Part shown: positions 35,290 through 44,597 of the stretch, in pieces
How the letters are laid out: each line of letters opens with the position of its first letter
Position numbering within the stretch: position 1 is the first letter of the stretch
NCBI RefSeq assembly: GCF_017357405.1
Contig: NZ_CP071597.1
Coordinates: 2,356,001 to 2,420,000, forward strand
Reading direction: 5' to 3'
Source of the DNA: Halomontanus rarus
GTDB taxonomy: Archaea; Halobacteriota; Halobacteria; Halobacteriales; Natrialbaceae
DNA: 64,000 nucleotides
The notes under the pieces: generated by a model
What the model was told of the DNA's origin: nothing
Database searches by the model: none
Seen by the model: only the letters and a program-made list of their open reading frames with translations
Translations under genes and position numbers: made by a program

Positions 35290-36069
35290 ATGTCCGACAT
35301 CGATCGGTTCGAGAAACGGCTGGCCGCCGTCGAACGGGCGGTCGTCGACGGCGACTTCGAGTTGAGCGAACTCGCCGACGTCGCGTCGATGGTCGCGACC
35401 GTGGAGAAACTCGAGGGCCGACTGGACGAGCTCGAGCAGCGAGTCGCCGAGGTCGAAGGCGCGACGCAGTCGGTCGAGGGCTACGTCTCACGGATCGAGT
35501 CGGTCAACGGCGACGTCGAGCAGCGCGCGAACACAGCGATCGCGACCGTCGACCGACTCGAACGGCGACTCGACGACCTCGAGCGGACCGTCGACGGTTC
35601 GAGTTCGACCGCGAACGGCGACCAAGACCGGGACCGGGACCGAGACCGAAACCGAAACCCGATAGCACGCTCGAGTATCGACGGCCGGCACGCAGCCGAC
35701 GATCGGTCCAGGAACGACGGCGACCCGTCGACCGACGCGGACCGAACCATCGGCGAGTTGATGCCCGACTCGAGCGGCGACGGGTCGGCGTCCTCACAGC
35801 GGGCGACCGACGGCGGGCGCGGGGAGTCGTCGAACTCCGCAGGCTGGTCGGCCGTCGCCGATCAACGGGCGGTCGAAGAGAACCTCTCGTCGGCGGGTGT
35901 GGATGCAGAGGGTGAGGCCGGCCCCGGCCCCGACCTCGGGTCCGATTCCGATTCCGATTCCGCTTCGGCCCTCGATCTCGAGACGGAAGACGACGGCGAG
36001 AACGGACCCGGGGACGCCGAGGCCGACACCGGGTCGGTCTTCGCGACGATCCGCTCGAAGTTCACGTGA
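35290..36069 (+). CDS. coiled-coil protein with disordered tail
   Basis: 259 residues. Residues ~1-105 carry heptad repeats (VEKLEGRLDELEQRVAEVEG, ATVDRLERRLDDLERTV), i.e. a coiled coil. The rest is disordered with DRDRDRDRNRN (~112-122) and GSDSDSDSASA (~215-225) tracts from 6-bp-period DNA, ending in a short helix SVFATIRSKF. No enzyme motif. It follows the HerA-like gene in the same direction by 76 bp with its own promoter, suggesting a partner protein. Confidence 0.65.
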   Translation: MSDIDRFEKRLAAVERAVVDGDFELSELADVASMVATVEKLEGRLDELEQRVAEVEGATQSVEGYVSRIESVNGDVEQRANTAIATVDRLERRLDDLERTVDGSSSTANGDQDRDRDRDRNRNPIARSSIDGRHAADDRSRNDGDPSTDADRTIGELMPDSSGDGSASSQRATDGGRGESSNSAGWSAVADQRAVEENLSSAGVDAEGEAGPGPDLGSDSDSDSASALDLETEDDGENGPGDAEADTGSVFATIRSKFT

Positions 36070-36237
36070 TCCCGTACCTGTTCGCCGTTTTGCCGACGGT
36101 CGCGAGTGTAACTGGCCGGGACTGCGTTCTTCGCGACGGGCGACGCGGGTGCGGTCAGCGGCGAGCGGCAGGTCGAATCGTAACTCGTCGCGATCTCGTG
36201 AGCGCGAGTGCCTGTCGACAGCCGGTTATGTGAGGAA

Positions 36238-36277
36238 CAGGCGCAAAACTTCGCCCTTTAGCACGGGGAGGATGTCA
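36238..36277 (+). mobile_element. TnpB-type element right-end remnant
   Basis: The segment around CCCTTTAGCACGGGGAGG is followed by GATGTCAA, the same end found at 772-789. The hairpin is imperfect here. It overlaps the last codons of the small membrane protein gene. No tnpB or transposase is seen. Confidence 0.45.
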
Positions 36278-36544
36278 ACGACTTCGCTGTGATGGCGACC
36301 TCGCTCCGACGACGACCCAGCACACCACTCCGACCAGCAACGTCGCGGTTGCGCCGGCGCTCACTCGCCACGTGACCCCGTCGAACACGACCGCCGCGAC
36401 CCACGAGAGCGCGACGGCGACGAGCCAGACGCCGACCTCGAGCCCGATCTCCCGTCGGAGTGACTGTCCCTCGAGCAGTCGCGTGATCGGCCCCCGCCGT
36501 CTCTCGCGGGCCTCCCCGATCGATTCCCCGTCGTCACCGGCCAT
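36275..36544 (-). CDS. two-helix membrane protein overlapping hef
   Basis: 89 residues. An acidic/charged start (GESIGEARERRRGPITRLLEG) precedes two membrane helices (GVWLVAVALSWVAAVVF and SAGATATLLVGVVCWVVVG). The ATG overlaps the end of hef by 11 nt, so it is cotranscribed with it. The final residues (SQRSR) are encoded by DNA of the insertion-element remnant, so the native C-terminus may have been replaced. Confidence 0.65.
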   Translation of the reverse strand: MAGDDGESIGEARERRRGPITRLLEGQSLRREIGLEVGVWLVAVALSWVAAVVFDGVTWRVSAGATATLLVGVVCWVVVGARSPSQRSR

Positions 36545-39017
36545 CGTACTCGCTCCCGATGACCTCGCGAATGCGCTCGGCGGTCACTTGCCCGACGCCC
36601 TCCGCCTCCTGTAGCTCTTCTTCGCTGGCGATCATTACGGCCTCGACGGTGCCGAACGCCTCGAGCAGCGACCGGGCCGTCACGGGGCCGATCTCGGCGA
36701 TCGAGGAGACGACGTACTCCTGTTGCTCCCCGAGCGTCTTCGACTGTTTCTCGCCGTGGACGCTGACCTCTCTGTCCGCGGTCTGCTGTTCTCGGCCCGC
36801 GATCACGGCCAGCAGTTCCGTCGTATCGGCTTCGCTTTCGGTTCGCAGCACCGACGCACCGAAGTCGACCGCCAGACTCGAGAGCGCGCCCCGGACGGCG
36901 TTGGGGTGGATGTCCCGCTGTTCGTACAGTCCCTCGCCCTCGACGACGACGATGGGTCGAGAATAGTGGCGGGCCATGTCGCCGACCTGCTCGAAGATCG
37001 AGCGCTCGCTTCCGACCAGCGAGTCGACGAAGTCCGCAACCGACTTGCGCTCGACGGCGACGCGATCCGAGCAGACGTAGTCGCCGACGTCGAGGGTCTC
37101 GAGGCGGATCTCGATCTCCTCGCGCCGGGAGAGGTCGCGGGCGATGTTGGCGTCCATCTCGCGCTGGTCGGCGACGATCTCGATAGTGTCGCCCTCGGCG
37201 CTCGGGACGTGAGTCTCGCTGTCCTCGTTTCCGAAGTCCCCGTCGTCTCCGCCTTCGTCTTCGTCTTCACTCGACGCATCCTCGGCAAAGTCCTGCAATC
37301 CGGGCTGGTCCGAAACCCCCTCGCTTCCACTGGAAGACCCGCTCCCTGCAGGCGATTTTCCGCCGTTAGATTCCACTTCCGCTCCGCTTTCGTTCTCACT
37401 CCCGCGTTCGCTTTTACTCTCACCCTCGAACGCCGCGAGCGATTGCTGTGGGGCCTCGAGTTCCGACTCGAGTTCGCTGGCCATCCCCTTCAGTTCTCGA
37501 AGCTCACTCTCCATCTCCTTCTCGCGTCGCCGCGAGATCCAGAAGTAGGCTTCGTCGCGGGTGTCCTCGGCCATCAGGACGACGACCCGCCCCTCCGACT
37601 GTCGACCGGTTCGACCCTTGCGCTGAATCGACCGGATCGCCGTGGGGACGGGTTCGTAGAAGAGCACGAGGTCGACCTCCGGGACGTCCAGTCCCTCCTC
37701 GGCGACGGAGGTCGAGACGAGCACCTCGAACTCCCCGTTTCGGAACTCGTCGAGCACTTCCTGTTGCTGGTTCTGGGTCATCCCGTCGCTTCCTTCGCGG
37801 TCACCCTGCCCGACGAAGCGCTTGGCGTCGAAACTCGTGTTCAGAAACTCCGTCAGTGCCTCCGCGGTGTCCCGCGATTCGGTGAAGACGATCACCCGCT
37901 CGCCGCCCTCGAGACCCAGCGTCTCCGCGAGGAGCATCCGCGTCTTGCGATACTTGGGGTGGAGTTGATCGAAGGACTCGGCTTTTCGCATCGCGTCCCT
38001 GACTCGGGGATCTGACACCAGCCGCTGGCTGGCCTTCGACGCCCCCGAGGAGCGGGCTTGGTTGCGCTGGCGGTCGAAGTACAGACACACCGCCTCGACG
38101 CTCTGGGTCTCGACGAGGGTGACGGCCTGCCGGAGTTTCATCACCTCCGCGTGGACCGACATCCCCTTGAACCCCTCCGACTGGTCGTTGTTGATCAGCT
38201 TCTGTAGCTCCGCGCGCATTCGGTTGAGGTCCTTCTGGGATTGGTCTGGCTGGGTCGACTTCGCGACGCCGAGTTCTTTGAGCTTCTCGAGGCGGTCCGT
38301 GATCACCTCGTTCAGCGCGTCGCGGATCTCGATGACCTCCTCGGGGAGGTCGATGCGCTCCCACTCGACGTCGGTGTCGTGGGTGAACTCGGCGACGTCG
38401 GCGTCCTCCTCGGTCATCACTTCGACCTCCTGGAGGCCGAGGTTCTCGCAGACCTCGAGGATAGCCTCTTCGTCGCCGCCCGGCGAGGCCGACATGCCGG
38501 TCACGAGCGGCCGGTCGGCGTCGGCGTGGTAGCGCTCGGCGATGTAGTTGTAGGCGTAGTCGCCGGTGGCGCGGTGGCACTCGTCGAAGGTGATGTGGGT
38601 CACGTCCGAAAGGGAGACTCGACTCCCGACGAGGTCGTTCTCGATGACCTGCGGGGTCGCCATGATCACTGTCGCCGCGTCCCACATCGCGGCGCGGTCG
38701 TCCGGTCTCACGTCGCCGGTGAAGACGACGATCTCCTCGTCGGGTATCTGCAGTGCTTCCCGGTAGAAGTCGGCGTGTTGCTGGACGAGGGGTTTCGTCG
38801 GCGCGAGCATCAGCGACTTGCCGCCGACCTCCTCGAGTCTGCGGGCGGTGACGAGCAGGCTCACCGTCGTCTTCCCCAGTCCGGTGGGGAGACAGACGAG
38901 CGTGTGGTGGTTCGCGGCCGTCCCCGCGAGCTTCAGCTGGTAGAGCCGGCGCTCCAAGAAGTCCGGCTTCAGCAGTGGGTGGTCGATCGAGGGCGGTTCC
39001 TCGTCCTGTGCTGCCAT
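36534..39017 (-). CDS. hef: Hef helicase-nuclease (XPF/FANCM family)
   Basis: 827 residues. Processes stalled replication forks. Helicase part: CLPTGLGKTTVSLLVTARR (Walker A), TFDECHRATGDYAY (DECH box), and QRKGRTGRQSEGRVVVLMAEDT (motif VI). An acidic low-complexity linker (~540-630) includes a KSERGSENESGAEVES tract. The XPF-type nuclease follows (VADQREMDANI and VERKSVADFVDSLVGSER, the ERKxxxD motif), then tandem HhH (EIGPVTARSLLEAFGTVEAVM). The ATG at 39017 is the family start. Confidence 0.95.
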   Translation of the reverse strand: MAAQDEEPPSIDHPLLKPDFLERRLYQLKLAGTAANHHTLVCLPTGLGKTTVSLLVTARRLEEVGGKSLMLAPTKPLVQQHADFYREALQIPDEEIVVFTGDVRPDDRAAMWDAATVIMATPQVIENDLVGSRVSLSDVTHITFDECHRATGDYAYNYIAERYHADADRPLVTGMSASPGGDEEAILEVCENLGLQEVEVMTEEDADVAEFTHDTDVEWERIDLPEEVIEIRDALNEVITDRLEKLKELGVAKSTQPDQSQKDLNRMRAELQKLINNDQSEGFKGMSVHAEVMKLRQAVTLVETQSVEAVCLYFDRQRNQARSSGASKASQRLVSDPRVRDAMRKAESFDQLHPKYRKTRMLLAETLGLEGGERVIVFTESRDTAEALTEFLNTSFDAKRFVGQGDREGSDGMTQNQQQEVLDEFRNGEFEVLVSTSVAEEGLDVPEVDLVLFYEPVPTAIRSIQRKGRTGRQSEGRVVVLMAEDTRDEAYFWISRRREKEMESELRELKGMASELESELEAPQQSLAAFEGESKSERGSENESGAEVESNGGKSPAGSGSSSGSEGVSDQPGLQDFAEDASSEDEDEGGDDGDFGNEDSETHVPSAEGDTIEIVADQREMDANIARDLSRREEIEIRLETLDVGDYVCSDRVAVERKSVADFVDSLVGSERSIFEQVGDMARHYSRPIVVVEGEGLYEQRDIHPNAVRGALSSLAVDFGASVLRTESEADTTELLAVIAGREQQTADREVSVHGEKQSKTLGEQQEYVVSSIAEIGPVTARSLLEAFGTVEAVMIASEEELQEAEGVGQVTAERIREVIGSEYDGR

Positions 39018-39230
39018 TGACGGTGATTCGAGACGGTCGCGGTTAAGCGTTGACAAAGCAGGGTGGAAGTGAAGCGTGCTCGCTCGAGCGGTGATCCCTG
39101 ACCTCGAGTCGGCCGACGACCAGCCCGCGAAATTGGCGTATCTCCGCGAGCACGAGGCGGTCGTCGACCGCCTCGAGCGGGCCACTCGAAGGGGATCAGA
39201 GCTAAGGTCGGTAACCCGCTCACTCGTCTC

Positions 39231-39455
39231 TCAGTCCGCGCGGCCGCCGCTCAACCGCGCCTGTACGCGACGTCCCCCGTTTATGATCAGCGTGAAACCG
39301 ACGGCGACCAGGACGGCGAACAACCACCCCAGAACGAGCGACGCGAGCAGTTCGCCCGTGGAGACGTACGCCGCGACGATGCCGACCGCGACGCTCGAGC
39401 CGACGAAGAGTCGCCACAGAGTGTGGCTGTCCAGTCCGGATACTCGATCCAGCAT
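39231..39455 (-). CDS. small two-helix membrane protein
   Basis: 74 residues, two hydrophobic segments (LFVGSSVAVGIVAAYV and SLVLGWLFAVLVAVGFTLII), then a basic tail GGRRVQARLSGG. Seen as a short haloarchaeal orphan; function unknown. It is monocistronic between hef and the kinase gene. Confidence 0.5.
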   Translation of the reverse strand: MLDRVSGLDSHTLWRLFVGSSVAVGIVAAYVSTGELLASLVLGWLFAVLVAVGFTLIINGGRRVQARLSGGRAD

Positions 39456-39575
39456 AGCCGAGGCTTGGAACCGGACGGGCATATAGCTGCACGTGGTCCG
39501 ATCGACTGTTCGCCGGCTTTCGAACCGGGCAGTGAAACGGCCTCGCGAGCGAGTACACGCGTACTCTCGCCGAGA

Positions 39576-40160
39576 TCAAATCGCTGCGAACTCGAGCACG
39601 CCCCACGCCGCCGTCGCGGCGTAGATCGGGATCGTCAGGTTGTCGTCGATGATGTAGGTGCGGATCTCGAGGGTCACGCCGTCGGCGAGAGTCGCACCCA
39701 GCGCGGCGGCCAGCGCCGCCACGACCGGGAGGAACGCGAGCGCGATCGCCGTCGAGACGAGAAACATCGTGACGAGCACTTTCGGGTGCTTGACCCGCTT
39801 GAGCGTGTCGTCGGAGACCGCGCCGCTGATCGGATCGCCGAGAGCGAGCATCAACATCGCGGGCAGGGCGATTTCGGACGGAAAGACGACGACGACGGCG
39901 GTCATGCTGATCATGTACAGCGCGTAGCCGGCGGGATTGTCCTGTTCGTACTCGCGCGTGAGCACGTCGTAGAGTCGCCAGTCGAGTCCGATCTGGAGTC
40001 GGACGAACTCGAGAACGAGCGCGCCGGTCGCGAGGAGGACCATGAGAATCTGAAACCGCCGCCAGGTCAGCCCGAGCTCGAGAGAGTTCGCGAGCAGATA
40101 GAGTGCGACCAATCCAGAGCCGCTCGCGTGGACGAGTCGCCGCTTCAGTTCGTCGGCCAT
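39576..40160 (-). CDS. dolichol kinase/archaeol-type CTP kinase-like membrane protein
   Basis: 194 residues with about six hydrophobic segments. It begins ELKRRLVHASGSGLVALYLL (typical of the DolK/phytol kinase family) and has the conserved loop LALGDPISGAVSD. Such enzymes use CTP to phosphorylate polyprenols or polyprenol-like lipids. The substrate is not determinable. It lies upstream (minus strand) of the small two-helix gene. Confidence 0.75.
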   Translation of the reverse strand: MADELKRRLVHASGSGLVALYLLANSLELGLTWRRFQILMVLLATGALVLEFVRLQIGLDWRLYDVLTREYEQDNPAGYALYMISMTAVVVVFPSEIALPAMLMLALGDPISGAVSDDTLKRVKHPKVLVTMFLVSTAIALAFLPVVAALAAALGATLADGVTLEIRTYIIDDNLTIPIYAATAAWGVLEFAAI

Positions 40161-40298
40161 CGCCTCACCTCTCGAGGGCCGTGACCTTCAGTTCGTCGGT
40201 AGTTTCCGGTACCAGTTCCAGTTTCGGTTCCGATTCCGGTTCCGATTTCGCACCTGTGCCCGACGTCGCGATCGGCCCTCCCTTCGTTTCTCACGCCG
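40161..40298. repeat. intergenic 6-bp-period tract
   Basis: 40205-40250 consists of TTCCGG/TTCCGA/TTCGGT-type hexamers, the same kind of period that codes for dipeptide tracts elsewhere, but here between genes and 3' of glyS. Confidence 0.5.
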
Positions 40299-42059
40299 TC
40301 ACTCGCTCGTTCCACCCTCGAGATCCTCGAACGCCGCCTCGCCCGACCGAAGCGCCGACAGCGTCTCGGGCAGGTCCTCGATCGGCAGGCGCTTTTGTTC
40401 GGTGGTGTCCCGTTCTCGAACCGTGACGCCGCCGTCCTCGAGACTCTCGTAGTCGACGGTCACGCAGAACGGCGTGCCGACCTCGTCCTGACGGCGGTAG
40501 CGCCGACCGATGTTGCCGGAGTCGTCGTAGGTCACCGAGAGACCCTCCGCGCGCAGGGCCGCGGCGATCTCCTCGGCTTCGGACTCGAGGCCGTCGTCGC
40601 TTTGCAGCGGGAAGACGCCGACGAACGTGGGCGCGACTTCCGGCTCGAGCTCGAGGTAGGTCCGCTCCTCGCCGTCGACCTCGTCCTCGCGGTAGGCGTG
40701 GTGGAGGACGGTGTAGACGAGCCGGTCGACGCCGAAGGAGGGTTCGACGACGTGGGGGACGACGTGTTCGCCGGCCTCGGTCTGTTCCTCGACGGCGAAG
40801 CCGGTCTTTCCGACGGGGATTTCGTGGGTCTCGCCGTCGAGCTCCACTTCGACGCTCTCGTCGTCGAACGCCGTTCTGTCGCGTGCAGCCAGCGCCTCGA
40901 GTTCGTCGACCACGGCTTGCGCGTCGCCGCCGAACTCCGGTCCCAGATAACTCATGTCGGGGTCGACGACCGCGCGTTCGACGGTTTTGGGTTCGTCGTA
41001 CTGCCGGAAGACGGTGAAGCGTTCCTCGCTGTGTTGCTGGTGTTTCGAGAGGTCGTAGTCGCCGCGATGGGCGAAGCCGGCGATCTCGATCCAATTACCG
41101 TCGATCTCGCTTTCTGCGTCCCAGCAGTCGCTCGCGTAGTGAGAGCGTTCGCCCGCGAGGTGCTGGCGGTACCGAAAGCGGTCGGCGTCGACGCCGACGG
41201 ACGCGTACCACTCCTGGGCGATCCCGAGGAAGTACGCGATCCACGGATCCGCGATCGTGCCGTCGGCGACCGCCTCGCCGATGGTGGTCTCGAGCACCTC
41301 GCCGTCGTCGGCTTGCTGTTCCGCCGCGGGGTACAGCCGCACGGATACGTCCTCGACGAGCGTCAGATCGGGCTCGCTCGTCTCGGGGTCGACGAACAAC
41401 TCGAGTTCGGCCTGGGTGAATTCGCGGGTCCGGATGATCGAGCGTCGGGGGCTGATCTCGTTACGGTAGGCTCGCCCGATTTGGGTGACCCCGAAGGGGA
41501 GCGTGTTGCGGGCGTACTCCTTCAGTCGGGGGAACTCGACGAAGATGCCCTGTGCGGTCTCCGGGCGCAGGTAGCCCGGCTGGGCGTCGCCGGGGCCGAT
41601 GTTCGTCGCGAACATGAGGTTGAAGTCCTCGATGGCCGTGCCGGCGAGGCCGGCGCCGCAGTTCGGACACACCAGCTCGTACTCTGCGATGATCTCCTCG
41701 ACCTCCGGGATCGGGAGGCTCTCGGCGTCCTCGTACTCGGTGTTGTCCTCGACGACGTGGTCCGCGCGGTGGCTCTCGCCGCACTCCGGACACTCGACGA
41801 GCATGTCGTCGAAGATCTCGAGGTGGCCGGAGGCCTCGAAGACGGGTTCGGGCATGATCGTCGGCGCGTCGATCTCCATGTGACCCTCGCCGATGGCGAA
41901 GCGGTCGCGCCAGGCGTCTTCGACGTTGCCCTTCAGCGCCGCGCCCTGCGGACCGAAGGTGTAGAAGCCGCCGACCCCGCCGTAGGCCGACGAGGACTGG
42001 AAGAAGTAGCCCCGACGCTTGGCGAGTTCGGTGAGCTTCTGGCTCGTTGCGTTACTCAT
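40299..42059 (-). CDS. glyS: glycyl-tRNA synthetase
   Basis: 586 residues, class II alpha2 type. N-terminal KRRGYFFQSSSAYGGVGGFYTFGPQG; AQPGYLRPETAQGIF (motif 2 region), FGVTQIGRAYRNEISPR, and motif 3-like PSFGVDRLVY. Anticodon-binding domain near the end (PTFVGVFPLQSDD). The ATG at 42059 overlaps the CBS gene stop by 8 nt. Confidence 0.97.
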   Translation of the reverse strand: MSNATSQKLTELAKRRGYFFQSSSAYGGVGGFYTFGPQGAALKGNVEDAWRDRFAIGEGHMEIDAPTIMPEPVFEASGHLEIFDDMLVECPECGESHRADHVVEDNTEYEDAESLPIPEVEEIIAEYELVCPNCGAGLAGTAIEDFNLMFATNIGPGDAQPGYLRPETAQGIFVEFPRLKEYARNTLPFGVTQIGRAYRNEISPRRSIIRTREFTQAELELFVDPETSEPDLTLVEDVSVRLYPAAEQQADDGEVLETTIGEAVADGTIADPWIAYFLGIAQEWYASVGVDADRFRYRQHLAGERSHYASDCWDAESEIDGNWIEIAGFAHRGDYDLSKHQQHSEERFTVFRQYDEPKTVERAVVDPDMSYLGPEFGGDAQAVVDELEALAARDRTAFDDESVEVELDGETHEIPVGKTGFAVEEQTEAGEHVVPHVVEPSFGVDRLVYTVLHHAYREDEVDGEERTYLELEPEVAPTFVGVFPLQSDDGLESEAEEIAAALRAEGLSVTYDDSGNIGRRYRRQDEVGTPFCVTVDYESLEDGGVTVRERDTTEQKRLPIEDLPETLSALRSGEAAFEDLEGGTSE

Positions 42060-42903
42060 ACAGTGCCTCCAGCAGATCGATATCCCGGACGATGCCGACG
42101 AGCTGGTCGCCGCTGACCATCGGGATCTGTTCGATATCGTTGCTGATCAGTAGCTGTGCGGTCTCCTGGACGGGCTTCTGGGAGGAGACCGTGACGACGT
42201 CCTCGGTCATGAACTCGCTGACCGGACCGGTCGGAATCTCGACGTTGCGCGTCGGCAGGTACCGGCTCCCGACGGCTTTGATCCCTTCCCAAGCCCACTC
42301 CGAATCCTGATCGCCGAAGTTGTCGCCGGTCTTTTCTTCGCCCTCGACGATGCGCGCGACGTCGATGATGTCGACTTCGGTGAGAACGCCGCTCACGCCG
42401 CCCTCGTCGTTCAACGCGACAGTGTAGGGGACGTTCGCGTAGGAGAGTTCGCGCTCGGCGACCGGTAGCGGCGCGCCCTCGTAGGTCGTGTTCACGTCCT
42501 CGCTGGCGTAGTCGCCGACCACTGCGTCGGTCTCCCCGTCGCCGGTCGCGATCGCGTGAATCACGTCCGTCACGGTGACGATCCCCTCGAACTCGCCGTC
42601 GACGACCGGAACGCGGCGGGCGTTTTGCTCGACCATCAGTCGCGCGACCTCCTCGAGAGTCGTCTCCGCGGTCGTCGTCGGGACGTCCTCCATCAGCATG
42701 ACGAGCTGGTCCTCGTCGGGCCGTTCGATGAGGACGTCTCGCGAGACGAGTCCGCGGTACTCCGGGCCGTTGTCGGTCGGTTTGATCACCGGAACGGAGG
42801 AGAAGGACCGTTCCTGGAGGTACTCGAGGACGTCGGTACGGGTACCGGGCAACTCGACGGTTACCACCTCGGCGCGCGGCGTCATGGCGTCGGCTACGTT
42901 CAT
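42052..42903 (-). CDS. protein with four CBS domains
   Basis: 283 residues. Four CBS repeats: MNVADAMTPRAEVVTVE, ERPDEDQLVMLMEDVPTTTAET, ERELSYANVPYTVALNDEG, and VSEFMTEDVVTVSSQKPVQE. CBS pairs sense adenosine nucleotides and the like; no catalytic domain. Its end overlaps glyS by 8 nt, so they form an operon. The TATA-like box at 42926-42935 supports the start. Confidence 0.9.
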   Translation of the reverse strand: MNVADAMTPRAEVVTVELPGTRTDVLEYLQERSFSSVPVIKPTDNGPEYRGLVSRDVLIERPDEDQLVMLMEDVPTTTAETTLEEVARLMVEQNARRVPVVDGEFEGIVTVTDVIHAIATGDGETDAVVGDYASEDVNTTYEGAPLPVAERELSYANVPYTVALNDEGGVSGVLTEVDIIDVARIVEGEEKTGDNFGDQDSEWAWEGIKAVGSRYLPTRNVEIPTGPVSEFMTEDVVTVSSQKPVQETAQLLISNDIEQIPMVSGDQLVGIVRDIDLLEALYE

Positions 42904-42925
42904 ATCCCGTCCGTACGGCTAAAAT

Positions 42926-42935
42926 GTGTATAAAC
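42926..42935 (-). promoter_or_regulatory. TATA-like box for the CBS-glyS operon
   Basis: GTTTATACAC on the minus strand, centred 28 nt before the ATG at 42903; the clearest leaderless promoter in the window. Confidence 0.7.
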
Positions 42936-43206
42936 CCAGTGTTTCCGCGACCGGGTTCGACCCGAACGGGAGTCGTCGCGCGTTCGATACGACGGGCCGA
43001 ACCGAGCGGAGAGCGATGTGGCCGCCGTACTCACCGTCGAACCCGACGAACTCGTCCCGCTGATCGCACGAGGTCTCGGACTTTGCCGACGGACTAATCG
43101 GGCATGGAGTGCGTTCGAGGACCGGTCTGCGGCCGATACTCTAATTATCAGGATCGATGTGATTGAATTCGACGCGTTTATATCGTGCCATGATAACTGT
43201 CCACAT
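42936..43206. other. intergenic region
   Basis: No gene; the TATA-like box GTTTATATC at 43176-43184 serves the small protein gene that follows. Confidence 0.5.
43176..43184 (+). promoter_or_regulatory. TATA-like box for the small Cys-containing protein
   Basis: GTTTATATC, centred 27 nt before the ATG at 43207. Confidence 0.6.
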
Positions 43207-43380
43207 ATGACGTCGGATATCCATTGCCACACGGGTGGCGCCGATGGGACGGTTGTCGGATCGATCGACGCGGCCGACTCCAGCGACTGCGAGGAGTACG
43301 TTATCGCGGATATCTCCGCGGACGGCGCCTGGCTCTCGATGTGTGCCGACGACGCGCCGACGCTGCCGGCCTGGCGATAG
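43207..43380 (+). CDS. small acidic protein of unknown function
   Basis: 57 residues (MTSDIHCHTGGADG...), ending AWLSMCADDAPTLPAWR. Acidic, with His and Cys near the N-terminus (HCH) and a central DCEEYVIADIS. It resembles a small conserved haloarchaeal family but carries no known motif. The frame and the strongly placed TATA-like box both support it. It could bind metal, but that is speculation. Confidence 0.6.
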   Translation: MTSDIHCHTGGADGTVVGSIDAADSSDCEEYVIADISADGAWLSMCADDAPTLPAWR

Positions 43381-43530
43381 CACGAACGCCGGTTTCGTTC
43401 GATTGGACGACGAAAACCCGCCGATCGGGTGGGTTGCTCTTCGGAGCGGATGGGAACGGTAGTATCGACGAACTGCCGGACGACTTGGACCGCTGATTCG
43501 GTTCGCGCTGTTCTCCACCTACCGCTCGAG

Positions 43531-44058
43531 TCACACTCGATAGCGTTCTGGTACTAGGGGTTCGAACGCTTCGTGACGGATAGATCCGAGAATCGTCCCG
43601 TCGAGAACTTTGACGTGGGTGTACAGGGCCCCTTCGTCCCTGGCCGCGGTCACCATCCCCTGGGCGTTGTGGAGTTCGTACTGACCTGCCAGCAGAATCG
43701 CGGTCTCGGTTTCCGGATCTAGCAATTCGACGACCAGAAAGACGAAGCCGTCGATTTCGTTCCGATAGGCCTCGAACCGGGGGAACTCTCCGCGCTCGAG
43801 CGCCTCGGAGAAATCGTCGGCGTAGTTGTTCGGGATCACGTAGACGATTCCGAAGCGGTCGTCGTCACCGGCGTCTCGGCTCGTGGGTGCCGTGTGGACG
43901 GCCGGAATTGCGACGGCCTCCCAGCCGTTTTCACGCCGTTGCTCGGCCATCGCTTGCATATCTTCGTTCGTCTGCGACCAGGCGGACTTGAGCGTCTCCC
44001 CCTTGTCGGCGATTCGTTCGATGTGGTCGGCGTCTCCGTCGTCCCCGATCTCGGGCAT
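43531..44058 (-). CDS. orphan acidic protein
   Basis: 175 residues: DADHIERIADKGETLKSAWSQ, VAIPAVHTAPTSRDAGDDDRFGIVYVIP, then FLVVELLDPETETAILLAGQY and a C-terminal HEAFEPLVPERYRV. An alpha/beta fold looks likely; no catalytic motif and no membrane segment. Related proteins appear to be restricted to haloarchaea in my memory; function unknown. Confidence 0.65.
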   Translation of the reverse strand: MPEIGDDGDADHIERIADKGETLKSAWSQTNEDMQAMAEQRRENGWEAVAIPAVHTAPTSRDAGDDDRFGIVYVIPNNYADDFSEALERGEFPRFEAYRNEIDGFVFLVVELLDPETETAILLAGQYELHNAQGMVTAARDEGALYTHVKVLDGTILGSIRHEAFEPLVPERYRV

Positions 44059-44157
44059 GTATCCCCTTCGGGTAACGAATGGGTTAACTCTTTTCGAGCG
44101 GTCGTGACCCGGTTTCGATCGCTCGTTCGGCACCAATCCCACCGACGTAACCGCCGA

Positions 44158-44595
44158 TCACGCGATTCCGAAGACGGCCTCCATCAGATACGATACCGCC
44201 AGAACGAGGATACTTCCCACGAAGAGTTTTCCGGGCGTCGTCATCCGTCGTTCGGGCGGCGGCGGCTCGAGCCATCGAACCGGCGGCATCGACTGCACGA
44301 CCGTCTGGAACCGCGTTCTGTCGTGGATCGCGGGCATGGACTCCCCCGTTCCGGTTCGATTCTCGAGATCGCTCGGCGACGAGGGCCACAGTCTGGCCGT
44401 CGCGTAGGCCATCAGGAGACAACCGCCGAAAAACAACGCGACCTTCGCTCGGACGAGTCCACCACCGGTCGCGAGTCCGACGGCGACGGCGCCGACGGTC
44501 GTCACCAGTGTCACGACGAGTGCGTACGTAATCGCGTCGATCCAGACGAGCGCCGTCGTCCGAAGCCGCTCGTCGACCGACCCGTCCACCGACAT
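44158..44595 (-). CDS. membrane protein of unknown function
   Basis: 145 residues with about four hydrophobic segments (LVWIDAITYALVVTLVTTVGAVAVG, KVALFFGGCLLMAYA, and LFVGSILVLAVSYLMEAVFG). A proline-rich loop (SMPPVRWLEPPPPERR) lies between. It sits 2 bp after the ABC operon, in the same direction, and may be cotranscribed. Confidence 0.65.
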   Translation of the reverse strand: MSVDGSVDERLRTTALVWIDAITYALVVTLVTTVGAVAVGLATGGGLVRAKVALFFGGCLLMAYATARLWPSSPSDLENRTGTGESMPAIHDRTRFQTVVQSMPPVRWLEPPPPERRMTTPGKLFVGSILVLAVSYLMEAVFGIA

Positions 44596-44597
44596 CG

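Noticed and set aside
40205..40255. Possible CRISPR or direct-repeat array
   Set aside because: Unit is only 6 bp with no spacers; it is a simple hexamer tract.
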